Part shown: positions 1 through 5,965 of the stretch, in pieces
How the letters are laid out: every line of letters starts with the position of its first letter
How positions within the stretch are numbered: the stretch's first letter is position 1
Source: Klebsiella pneumoniae
GTDB lineage: Bacteria > Pseudomonadota > Gammaproteobacteria > Pseudomonadales > Pseudohongiellaceae
Assembly (NCBI GenBank): GCA_945869725.1
Contig: CAMBPO010000100.1
Coordinates: 1 to 5,996 of the forward strand
Direction: 5' to 3'
DNA: 5,996 nucleotides
Program-made: the position numbers and the translations under genes
Notes under the pieces: generated by a model
What the model saw: the letters and a program-made list of their open reading frames with translations, nothing else
Databases searched by the model: none
What the model was told of the DNA's origin: nothing

Positions 1-396
1 CTGCAGCGTTCGGAGGCCTTGTCACAGTATCGTCTGGTGGGATACACCGGCGTACACACCACTGCAGAGGGCCGCGAAGAGCGTGTGGCAGTCATGTATC
101 TGGGGCCACGTGTCTTTGTATTCCGCGGTGACGTGACGGATGCAGCTCAGGCGGAGGACATGGACAGGTTGCTGCTCTCATCCATCCGTACCTTCCGCGC
201 TATACAAACCAATGAACGCTCCGGTGCCGGCAGTCTGCGGGTGCGTTATGTGCAGGTCACTGAAGGCTTCGATTGGGGCGCACTGGCAGCGGCCAGCGTG
301 GTGCCTGAATACGCGGAAGAAACCTTGCGACTGCTCAACGGTTATTACCCGATTGGCGACCCGGAACCCGGTGAGTGGATCAAGATTCTGATGTAA
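1..396 (+). CDS. C-terminal part of an M48-like Zn-metalloprotease (partial)
   Basis: The frame is open to the left edge, so only the C-terminal end of a longer gene (about 131 codons) is present. The TTG at position 19 is probably an internal codon, not a start. The first half, with a stretch reading AVMYLGPRVFVFRG and then LLLSSIRTFRAI, resembles the domain after the catalytic region in periplasmic M48 (Ste24/BepA-like) proteases. The end, with LRLLNGYYP and PGEWIKIL, resembles the LysM-like 'LNGL...PGQ.IKIV' tail of many such proteins. In that family a membrane- or periplasm-located zinc peptidase takes part in outer-membrane protein quality control. The HExxH zinc motif would lie upstream of the window, so catalytic competence cannot be judged. 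The next gene begins 36 bases downstream on the same strand and could be co-transcribed. The family assignment rests on pattern memory only. Confidence 0.62.
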   Translation: MQRSEALSQYRLVGYTGVHTTAEGREERVAVMYLGPRVFVFRGDVTDAAQAEDMDRLLLSSIRTFRAIQTNERSGAGSLRVRYVQVTEGFDWGALAAASVVPEYAEETLRLLNGYYPIGDPEPGEWIKILM

Positions 397-432
397 TGAT
401 TTTTTACCCATAATTAAAATAAGGAAACCAAC

Positions 433-1515
433 ATGCGAGCCGGATCCACACTCAAACTCCTGTTGCCAACACTGGCATCCGCAATTGCGCTGGGTGCGCT
501 AATCAGTATCAGCAGCGCCCAGAATGCTCCTGCAGTGGAAGGTGTTGTCACCACACGCAGCCACATTTTCACGCCAGTGGCGGAGGGCATTTACCATGTC
601 ACTGGCACCGGCGCCGTAAACGTCATGAGTCACTCCATGTTGATCGAGGGTGAGCATGACCTGCTGGTGGTGGATTCTCATGTGACACCCAATGCCGGCA
701 TGGCCTTGCTGGACGCGATCAAAAATGTCAGCGACAAACCGGTACGTTACCTGATCAATACGCACTACCACTTTGATCACGCGCACGGCAATCAAGTGTT
801 TCCGCAAGAAGTTGAAATTATTGGTCACACCTACACGCGCCAGAAACTCAGTGGCGAGCTGGGCAATGTGCTGGAAGAATCCACCTTCATCAGTTTTACC
901 GAAGGCGCACCGGGTCAGGTGGCATCTTTGCAGCAACAAATCGCTGATACGACCGATCCCGAGCAGCGTGCCTTGCTGCAGGGCAGACTTGCTACCGCCC
1001 AGGCACATCTCAGTTCACTGGCCGAGATTACGCCAACACCTCCTAACATCACCATTGATGACAGTATGAGCATTTATCAGACGGTGAATGGCGGCGGGCG
1101 CGAGATACAGATAATTCATATGGGGCGTGGTCACACCGGTGGCGACGTGGTGGTATTTCTGCCGGAGGAAAAAATTGTATTTACTGGCGATCTGATGGTG
1201 CCATTTATCCCTTATATGGGTGATGCTCATGTTGATGAGTGGCCAGCGACACTGGAAAAATTGAAGGAACTGGATTTTGACACCTTGTTGCCGGGGCATG
1301 GGCCCATTGTTCAGGGCAAAGAGCGTATTGATTTCCTGCAGGCCTACCTGCGTGATTTATGGACCAACACCGCGGCATTAAAGGCTAGCGGCTTAAGCGC
1401 AGAGCAGGCTGCCCAGCAGATTGATATGACCGCACACAGCACAAATTACCCACAAATCAGTGCGCCGGGCGTGGATGTGCGCGCGATCCGCAGAATCTAC
1501 GCGTTGATGGATTAA
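433..1515 (+). CDS. Exported metallo-beta-lactamase-fold hydrolase
   Basis: This 360-residue protein has an N-terminal signal peptide (hydrophobic residues about 8-27, likely cleavage after SSA29), placing it in the periplasm. The MBL-fold metal site looks complete: Asp81 in LVVDSH, the HxHxDH motif at His111, His113, Asp115 and His116, His234 in GHTGGD, Asp253 in FTGD, and His289 in PGHG. A dinuclear metal site and a hydrolytic reaction are therefore expected. Residues about 155-205 form a charged, Gln/Ala-rich insert, probably helical, between the second and third motifs, as in several exported MBL hydrolases of the SoxH / quinoprotein-relay type. The substrate cannot be read from sequence, and beta-lactam hydrolysis should not be assumed. 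The start is supported by a good Shine-Dalgarno sequence, AAGGAAA at 421-427, with normal spacing to the ATG. The gene converges on the cytochrome-like lipoprotein gene, with 36 bases between the stops. Confidence 0.9.
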   Translation: MRAGSTLKLLLPTLASAIALGALISISSAQNAPAVEGVVTTRSHIFTPVAEGIYHVTGTGAVNVMSHSMLIEGEHDLLVVDSHVTPNAGMALLDAIKNVSDKPVRYLINTHYHFDHAHGNQVFPQEVEIIGHTYTRQKLSGELGNVLEESTFISFTEGAPGQVASLQQQIADTTDPEQRALLQGRLATAQAHLSSLAEITPTPPNITIDDSMSIYQTVNGGGREIQIIHMGRGHTGGDVVVFLPEEKIVFTGDLMVPFIPYMGDAHVDEWPATLEKLKELDFDTLLPGHGPIVQGKERIDFLQAYLRDLWTNTAALKASGLSAEQAAQQIDMTAHSTNYPQISAPGVDVRAIRRIYALMD

Positions 1516-1521
1516 GCGGGT

Positions 1522-1533
1522 AGCGGTACCGCT
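1522..1533. repeat. 12-bp perfect palindrome between convergent genes
   Basis: AGCGGTACCGCT is a perfect palindrome in the 36-base gap between the convergent MBL hydrolase and cytochrome-like genes. It has no unpaired loop and no following T-run, so it does not look like a standard intrinsic terminator. It could weakly assist termination on both strands or simply be chance. Confidence 0.3.
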
Positions 1534-1551
1534 GTCAAACATTCACGTTGC

Positions 1552-2010
1552 TCAGGGTGCGCGGAATAACTGGTGGCAACTGTTACAGCTGGCATTCACT
1601 TGTGCCACGATGGGTCTGAGCTCATTGATGCGGCCGGCACTCGCCAACGATTCGAGCTCACTGGCAAACCCTTTGAGTTCGGTGGCGCGTTCCACGTAAA
1701 TGTTGGCAGCGTCGGCGCTCAGGGGCAGCGTGGAGCGCAGCGTCATGATGATATCGGCTGACAACTGCAGCCCTTGTGTCGACTGGATGATGCTCGCGGT
1801 ATTTTCACGGATACTGACATCGTCACGCGCCCCGGCCAACGCGTAATCCAGCCTGTCGATATGCCGCTCGATATTCTGTGTCATGATGGCGTGTAACCCT
1901 GGGTCCTGCAGCCCGTCAGTCCGCACCGGTTCTGGAACAGAACTTGAAGAGTAGCAGCCCGACATAAACAGGGCATGGGCACTTAACAGGCACAGGGCGC
2001 GGATATTCAT
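1552..2010 (-). CDS. Cytochrome c'/c556-like haem lipoprotein
   Basis: This 152-residue protein starts with a short hydrophobic signal ending in MSGC. Cys19 is a probable lipidation site, although the -3 residue is Met rather than the usual Leu. A Ser/Pro-rich linker (about 20-30) follows, and then an all-helical stretch of about 120 residues. Near the C-terminus is SCNSCHQLFR, with Cys142, Cys145 and His146 forming a CxxCH haem-attachment motif. One CxxCH close to the C-terminus of a four-helix-bundle-sized domain is the hallmark of class II c-type cytochromes. Met43, in HAIMTQNIERH, sits where c556-type members carry the sixth haem ligand, so a low-spin c556-like protein is possible; this is inference. 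Expected role: periplasmic, membrane-anchored electron transfer or ligand binding, partner unknown. The start is supported by GGGAG (complement of 2018-2022) seven bases before the ATG. Pairwise identity to known cytochromes is probably low. Confidence 0.75.
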   Translation of the reverse strand: MNIRALCLLSAHALFMSGCYSSSSVPEPVRTDGLQDPGLHAIMTQNIERHIDRLDYALAGARDDVSIRENTASIIQSTQGLQLSADIIMTLRSTLPLSADAANIYVERATELKGFASELESLASAGRINELRPIVAQVNASCNSCHQLFRAP

Positions 2011-2174
2011 TGATCGACTCCCGTCAACAGCATTGATGACTTATGCGGGATAGCAGAAACCATCGAAGCACCTTACAGATGAAAGCCTATGCCTTGTTTG
2101 ATCTAACACAAATTTATGACTAAACAACCGTGTTTTATTGACCGGTTGATCAGAGAAACTCGCCATGCTTCTGA

Positions 2175-2561
2175 GTTACAAAAAACAGCCCGCGGGAAAC
2201 ACGTATTGTTGCGCTGGGCAAACCCTCGGACAAAGAAAAATCTTCCTGGTACTTCCAGCGGTTTGTGTCGGTGATCGAGTTCGAACACATGCTGATCCGC
2301 TCTGGTATCAGTTTGTTCAAATACTATCTGGATATCAGTCGCGACGAACAGGCCAGCCGGCTTGCGGAGCGCACACACAATGAGACATCGCCATGGACCG
2401 TGGTAGATGCTGACAACAAACACAATGCGCGCCTGTATATGATCAGTGATCTGCTGGCGCGACTGACCTATACCAACAAAGATGAATCGGTGTTATTGCC
2501 CGGCAAGAATATCGTTAAACGGTACAACGGTAGCGACAAAAAAATCACAAAAGGTCATTAA
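2175..2561 (+). pseudogene. Polyphosphate kinase 2 (PPK2) remnant, internally deleted
   Basis: One frame is open from the TGA at 2172-2174 to the TAA ending at 2561 (128 codons). It contains three PPK2 blocks in the correct order. Block 1 (residues about 5-31) has SPRETRIVALGKPSD and SSWYFQRFV. Block 2 (about 34-67) has IEFEHMLIRSGISLFKYY and ISRDEQASRLAER. Block 3 (about 69-118) has NETSPWTVVDADNK, ARLYMISDLLARL and a VLLPG tail. Intact PPK2 transfers phosphate between polyphosphate and nucleotides. Here the N-terminal Walker A region is absent. The Walker B segment (usually FDRSWYNR-like) is missing between blocks 1 and 2, and the lid segment is missing between blocks 2 and 3; each gap is roughly 40-50 residues by comparison with remembered family sequences. 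The only plausible starts are internal (GTG 2265, ATG 2292). It cannot be an active kinase. The surrounding gap, 2011-2174 and 2562-2572, shows no other gene or clear promoter. Confidence 0.78.
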
Positions 2562-2572
2562 CGGGGTGGGAC

Positions 2573-4108
2573 ATGAACAAAACAACACACGACGGGCAGG
2601 CAGTGCCAGCCACCAAAGCTGCGCTCTTGCTAGCCATTGCTCTCGCAACACTGGCGGCGTGTTCTGACGCGCCTGTCAATACACCCACGGCGGATGCCCC
2701 CGCTCAGGACGTTTCTGCCGTAGCGGCACTGGATGCCAGTGAGCCAGTCGCCGATGCGGCGCTGACCGCACAGGCGTTGATGGAAGCAGAAATTGCGCTC
2801 GGCAGCGCAGTCAAACGTCTGTGCTCCTCGGTGCTGGTGGGCGGCAGAACGCAGGAGCAGGTGTTGAGTGCGGAGCTGGCCAACGCGGCTGCGTCGGGTA
2901 TGACGTTTACGTTTAATGATGATCTGGTCAGTGGCACTGCCAACGGATTGACCGTGCAGGCGCTGTATCGCCCCCACTTGGGCTGCACGCTGCTCATCGA
3001 TACTTCGCCCGAGATATTGCGTGCGCAGTTCAACGCCGCGCTTTATCCGCAGGCACCCGCGCCGCTGGCGGCGCCATGGCCGCTGGGTGATCAGGTTGAT
3101 ATTCCCGCGCAGCTGGACGGTGTTGATCTGGCGGCTGTTAATGCGGCAGTTGATCAGGCATTTGAAGACATGGAGCCGGAGCAGAACATCGACACTCGTG
3201 CGGTGCTGGTGATTCACAAGGGGCGCATCATTGCGGAAAAATATGCCGAGCCATTTAACGCCGACATGCCGCAACTTGGTTGGTCAATGACCAAAACGGT
3301 CACCGCTGCGCTGACCGGTATGCTCGCCGGTGAAGGTTTGGTGCATATTGATTCACCCGCCGGTATTCCCGAGTGGCAGGCCCTCGGCGACCAGCGCCGG
3401 TTTATTAACTTGAATCACCTGCTGCAGATGTCCAGTGGTTTGGAATACTCCGAGGTATACACGGCGGGCTCGATGTCCGATGTCATTCTGATGCTTTACA
3501 CCACTGGCGACACAGCGGCTTACACCCTGAACAAGCCACTGGCGCAGCAGCCGGGGACACAGTTTTATTACTCCAGCGGCACCACCAACATCATTTCGCG
3601 CATCAATCGCAAATTGTTTACTAACTATCAGTCGTACTTTAATTTCCCGCAGGAACGTTTGTTCAGCAAACTGGGCATGCGCTCGGCCGTGATGGAGACC
3701 GATGCCAGTGGCACGTTTGTAGGCTCGTCCTATCTGTACGCAACCCCGCGCGACTGGGCAAAAATTGGCTTGCTGTACATGCAGGATGGCCTGTGGAATG
3801 GTGAGCAGATCCTTCCGGAAGGTTGGGTTGATTACAGTCTGACGCCGGCGGAGTCCTCGGCGCAGGGCAACTATGGTGCGCAGATTTGGTTAAACGCGGG
3901 CTCTGCCGTAGACCCGGAAGACCGACCGATGAAGCAGTTCCCGGCCAACATGTTTTACCTGTCCGGCTTTGAAGGCCAAAACGTTGTCATGCTGCCAGAC
4001 CAGGAGCTGATTGTGCTGCGCATGGGTGTCACTACCCGTGGGCCACGCCCGATCTGGGCGCTGACAGAAGCGGTGATGAATGCGGTAATGAATCCGGTAA
4101 CCCCGTAA
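2573..4108 (+). CDS. Lipoprotein serine hydrolase, class C beta-lactamase-like family
   Basis: This 511-residue protein has a lipoprotein signal ending in the classic lipobox LAAC (Cys30), followed by a low-complexity Ala/Asp/Pro linker to about residue 65. A preliminary domain (about 65-165) carries Cys84 and Cys138, which may form a disulfide. The catalytic domain (about 180-508) is of the beta-lactamase/PBP4*/NylB-EstB type. The nucleophile motif SxxK is S238-M-T-K241. A tyrosine motif is FYYSSG (Tyr332/Tyr333). GLEYSE, ATPRDWAKIGLLYM, ILPEGWV and the late SGFEGQ (464-469, in the usual KTG/HxG position) fit this family. Members hydrolyse esters, amides or peptidoglycan-type peptides; the substrate cannot be inferred and antibiotic resistance should not be assumed. 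A purine-rich GGGGTGGGA at 2563-2571 abuts the start codon, closer than ideal, so the ribosome site is only moderate. The start lies 11 bases after the PPK2 remnant, so transcription may read through it. It converges with the SUMF1-like gene. Confidence 0.88.
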   Translation: MNKTTHDGQAVPATKAALLLAIALATLAACSDAPVNTPTADAPAQDVSAVAALDASEPVADAALTAQALMEAEIALGSAVKRLCSSVLVGGRTQEQVLSAELANAAASGMTFTFNDDLVSGTANGLTVQALYRPHLGCTLLIDTSPEILRAQFNAALYPQAPAPLAAPWPLGDQVDIPAQLDGVDLAAVNAAVDQAFEDMEPEQNIDTRAVLVIHKGRIIAEKYAEPFNADMPQLGWSMTKTVTAALTGMLAGEGLVHIDSPAGIPEWQALGDQRRFINLNHLLQMSSGLEYSEVYTAGSMSDVILMLYTTGDTAAYTLNKPLAQQPGTQFYYSSGTTNIISRINRKLFTNYQSYFNFPQERLFSKLGMRSAVMETDASGTFVGSSYLYATPRDWAKIGLLYMQDGLWNGEQILPEGWVDYSLTPAESSAQGNYGAQIWLNAGSAVDPEDRPMKQFPANMFYLSGFEGQNVVMLPDQELIVLRMGVTTRGPRPIWALTEAVMNAVMNPVTP

Positions 4109-4115
4109 GGACATC

Positions 4116-4146
4116 GGCTCAAGGCCCTGGGCCCCAGGCTCAAGGC
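4116..4146. repeat. 10-bp direct repeat flanking a small hairpin, between convergent genes
   Basis: GGCTCAAGGC occurs at 4116-4125 and again at 4137-4146. Between and overlapping the copies, CCTGG (4126-4130) can pair with CCAGG (4134-4138) around a GCC loop. The second copy covers the stop codon of the SUMF1-like gene on the - strand. There is no T-run, so it is not a clear intrinsic terminator, though it sits where one is expected for both converging genes. It could also be a small duplication. Confidence 0.4.
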
Positions 4147-4937
4147 AGGCGAACAATCCGGAAGCCAATGTCGTCAGCACCGCGGGTGCTGTCATGCCCC
4201 GCGCGTTGCCAGACACGGATACGGTTAGCGGAATTGCGGAAAGATCCGCCGCGCAGCGTGGCGTTGCGGCAGGTGCTCAGGCGCTGGCCATTGACACGGC
4301 GTTCTACGCGTTCGTCCTGATCGTGAAAACAACCCAAAGTCCATTCTGCCGCGTTGCCATGCATATCAAATAAACCAAAGGGGTTGGCGGCAAAACTGCC
4401 CACGGGCGCCACGCTGATGTCACTCCAGCGGCTGCCACAATCCCGGCAATTGGCCTGATTGCTGCCGGGCAGATTGCCCCAGCTGAACTGTATGCCGGCA
4501 CCCTGGCCGGCCTGCGCGGCAAATTCCCACTGTTCTTCCGACGGCAAACTGTAGGTGTTGCCGGTGTATTCACTTAACCAGTGGGTATAGGCCATGGCGT
4601 CGAACCAGGTGATGCTGGTGACTGGCAATTCGTGCGCCAGAATTTCCAGCGCGGGACTGGGCGCGGGCAAACCGGTGCTGCGCAAAAAGGCTTTAAATTC
4701 GACAATACTGACTTCGTGTGAAGAGATGGCAAATGCATCGAGGCACACCTCGCGCGGTTGATTGCCGCGATTATCCATCAGCATGGTGCCGACTTCGGTG
4801 CAACCGCCCGGCAGTTCGACCATCGTGGGCAGCTTGATCTCAAACGTGGCCTGCGCGTAAACAGGGGAGGACTCGCCAGCTGCGACGGCAGCGGCCAGTA
4901 ACATCGGCCACAGGATGTGTGTCTTGAGAGTCTTCAT
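4140..4937 (-). CDS. Exported SUMF1/formylglycine-generating-enzyme-like protein
   Basis: This 265-residue protein has a signal peptide with likely cleavage after VYA28, so it should be periplasmic. From about residue 38 to the end it has the FGE-sulfatase fold pattern: early LPGG, ISSHEVSIVEFKAFL (71-85), VTSITWFDAMAYTHWLS, LPSEEQWEFAA (131-141), WGN, PVGSFAANPFGLFDMHGNAAEWT (178-200), LRGGSFRN (228-235) and a final DDIGFRIV. True formylglycine-generating enzymes carry two copper-binding catalytic cysteines just after the RGGS motif. Here that stretch (RNSANRIRVWQRAGHDS) has none, so sulfatase activation is unlikely. The remaining cysteines (46, 65, 164, 167, 203, 223), including CRDC at 164-167, probably form structural disulfides. 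Its ATG overlaps the thrB stop as ATGA and no clear Shine-Dalgarno precedes it, which points to translational coupling. Other SUMF1-fold proteins act as binding or diverged oxidoreductase modules; the role here is unknown. Confidence 0.87.
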   Translation of the reverse strand: MKTLKTHILWPMLLAAAVAAGESSPVYAQATFEIKLPTMVELPGGCTEVGTMLMDNRGNQPREVCLDAFAISSHEVSIVEFKAFLRSTGLPAPSPALEILAHELPVTSITWFDAMAYTHWLSEYTGNTYSLPSEEQWEFAAQAGQGAGIQFSWGNLPGSNQANCRDCGSRWSDISVAPVGSFAANPFGLFDMHGNAAEWTLGCFHDQDERVERRVNGQRLSTCRNATLRGGSFRNSANRIRVWQRAGHDSTRGADDIGFRIVRLP

Positions 4938-5878
4938 GGTGTGCGGGCGTTGATGAAATGCGTTTTAAGCAGGAGGCGGAAATAGTCGGGATCTTTGATC
5001 AACACATCAGCTTGATTCTGAAGCTGCATGGCGTATTGCTGACGCGACAACCAGAAGCGCAGTGCTGCTAACTGCAGCATCGTTGGCCAGGCGGCGATCT
5101 CGTTTTCTGTGAGTGCGCGCGTTTGAGTGTAGGCCTTTATCAGTGCGTCCACGCGATCAGTGTTGAGGTGAGGAATGTGGTCGATCACATCAACACACCA
5201 GTCGTTCACACAAATGGCTAACTCCATCAGTGTCCAGCCGCTGGCGGCATTATAAAAATCGATGACACCCGTGAGCATGTCGCCCTCAAACATGGCGTTA
5301 TCGCGAAACAAATCGCCGTGTATCACGGCGGTGGGTAATGCAGGTGCGGTTGACAGCCAATGCTGCAAATCGGCCAGGCACGTTTGCAACCAATGCTGCT
5401 CGCTCAACCAGACTGTCTGTAGAAACTGCATTGATTCAGCCAGCACCCATTGAGGGCCGCGGTCACTGCTGCGTTGCAGGCCGCAGTCGGCGCTGTGCAA
5501 GCTGGCCAACAATGAGCCCAGTGCTGCGCATTGTGCAGGGCTCACCTGATCGGGATGCGCACCAGGCAGCCGCGGTTGCAACAGCGCCGGTTTGTTTTTT
5601 AAGGACAACAGCGCAGCGCCATCGCGGTTACGAAACACATAAGGTACCGGCAGACCGCTGCGCTTGAGGCACTCCAGCAACGCGATAAAAAACGGCAGAT
5701 CCTGAACAGGGCCGCGTTCAACCAATGTCAAGACATAAGCACCGCTGGCACAGTCCACAAAATAGTTGGTGTTTTCACTGCCACCACTGATGCCATGAAT
5801 GCGCAGCACATCGCCCAGATCAAACTGGCGCATAAAACCGCTGACATCGTGGAGTGTGAGTGGCGTAAAAACAGACAT
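4934..5878 (-). CDS. thrB: Homoserine kinase (APH-like type)
   Basis: This enzyme phosphorylates L-homoserine with ATP to O-phosphohomoserine, the penultimate step of threonine synthesis, in the cytoplasm. With the start chosen here the protein has 314 residues, normal for the Pseudomonas-type, aminoglycoside-phosphotransferase-like ThrB (not the GHMP-kinase type of E. coli). Numbered from that start, visible signatures are MSVFTPL at the N-terminus, GISGGSENTNYFV (29-41), VLTLVERGPVQDLPFF (49-64), KPALLQPRLPG (96-106), the catalytic-loop motif HGDLFRDN (His187, Asp189, Asn194), and the metal-binding IDFYNA (Asp207). An in-frame ATG five codons upstream (5893) exists, but family members begin at MSVFTP and neither start has a strong Shine-Dalgarno. 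It overlaps the SUMF1-like gene by four bases (ATGA). No thrA or thrC is next to it in the window. The leader has no obvious Thr/Ile-rich peptide. Confidence 0.93.
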   Translation of the reverse strand: MSVFTPLTLHDVSGFMRQFDLGDVLRIHGISGGSENTNYFVDCASGAYVLTLVERGPVQDLPFFIALLECLKRSGLPVPYVFRNRDGAALLSLKNKPALLQPRLPGAHPDQVSPAQCAALGSLLASLHSADCGLQRSSDRGPQWVLAESMQFLQTVWLSEQHWLQTCLADLQHWLSTAPALPTAVIHGDLFRDNAMFEGDMLTGVIDFYNAASGWTLMELAICVNDWCVDVIDHIPHLNTDRVDALIKAYTQTRALTENEIAAWPTMLQLAALRFWLSRQQYAMQLQNQADVLIKDPDYFRLLLKTHFINARTP

Positions 5879-5937
5879 AAACAATGGTCTCATCAGCGGG
5901 TGTTTGCTGGCGCGCTAAACTAGCACACTTGCACATC

Positions 5938-5963
5938 TGTTGGAGAGAGTGTTGGAGAGAGTG
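5938..5963. repeat. Perfect 12-bp tandem duplication upstream of thrB
   Basis: The unit TGTTGGAGAGAG stands at 5938-5949 and is repeated exactly at 5950-5961, with two further matching bases. It lies 60-85 bases upstream of the thrB start and immediately before the terminal inverted repeat. It may be a simple slippage duplication; no regulatory role can be shown. Confidence 0.7.
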
Positions 5964-5965
5964 GG

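Noticed and set aside
397..432. T-run after the M48-like stop as an intrinsic terminator, or TAATTAAAAT as a -10 promoter box
   Set aside because: No hairpin precedes the T-run, and the AT-rich stretch runs into the ribosome binding site with no -35-like partner.
499..1008. 169-residue open frame on the - strand inside the MBL hydrolase gene
   Set aside because: It is an antisense shadow without a signal or motif; the + strand frame carries the complete MBL motif set.
2103..2423. 106-residue open frame on the - strand across the gap region
   Set aside because: It lies antisense to the PPK2 remnant, has no recognisable motif, and the strong family match is on the + strand.
2630..3274. 214-residue open frame on the - strand inside the serine hydrolase gene
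   Set aside because: It is rich in Arg, Cys and Gln with no domain pattern, typical of the reverse of a GC-rich coding region; the + strand frame has a lipobox and catalytic motifs.
433..4108. A resistance locus made of a metallo-beta-lactamase and a class C beta-lactamase
   Set aside because: Both proteins belong to broad hydrolase superfamilies by fold; neither shows the specific features of a known antibiotic-degrading enzyme, and a convergent gene and a pseudogene separate them.
5879..5893. Upstream ATG at 5893 as the thrB start
   Set aside because: It has no better Shine-Dalgarno than the ATG at 5878, and family members begin at MSVFTP, so the shorter form is preferred.
5894..5965. Threonine attenuator or riboswitch in the thrB leader
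   Set aside because: No short Thr/Ile-rich leader peptide and no alternative hairpin set could be seen; only the tandem repeat and the terminal palindrome are present.
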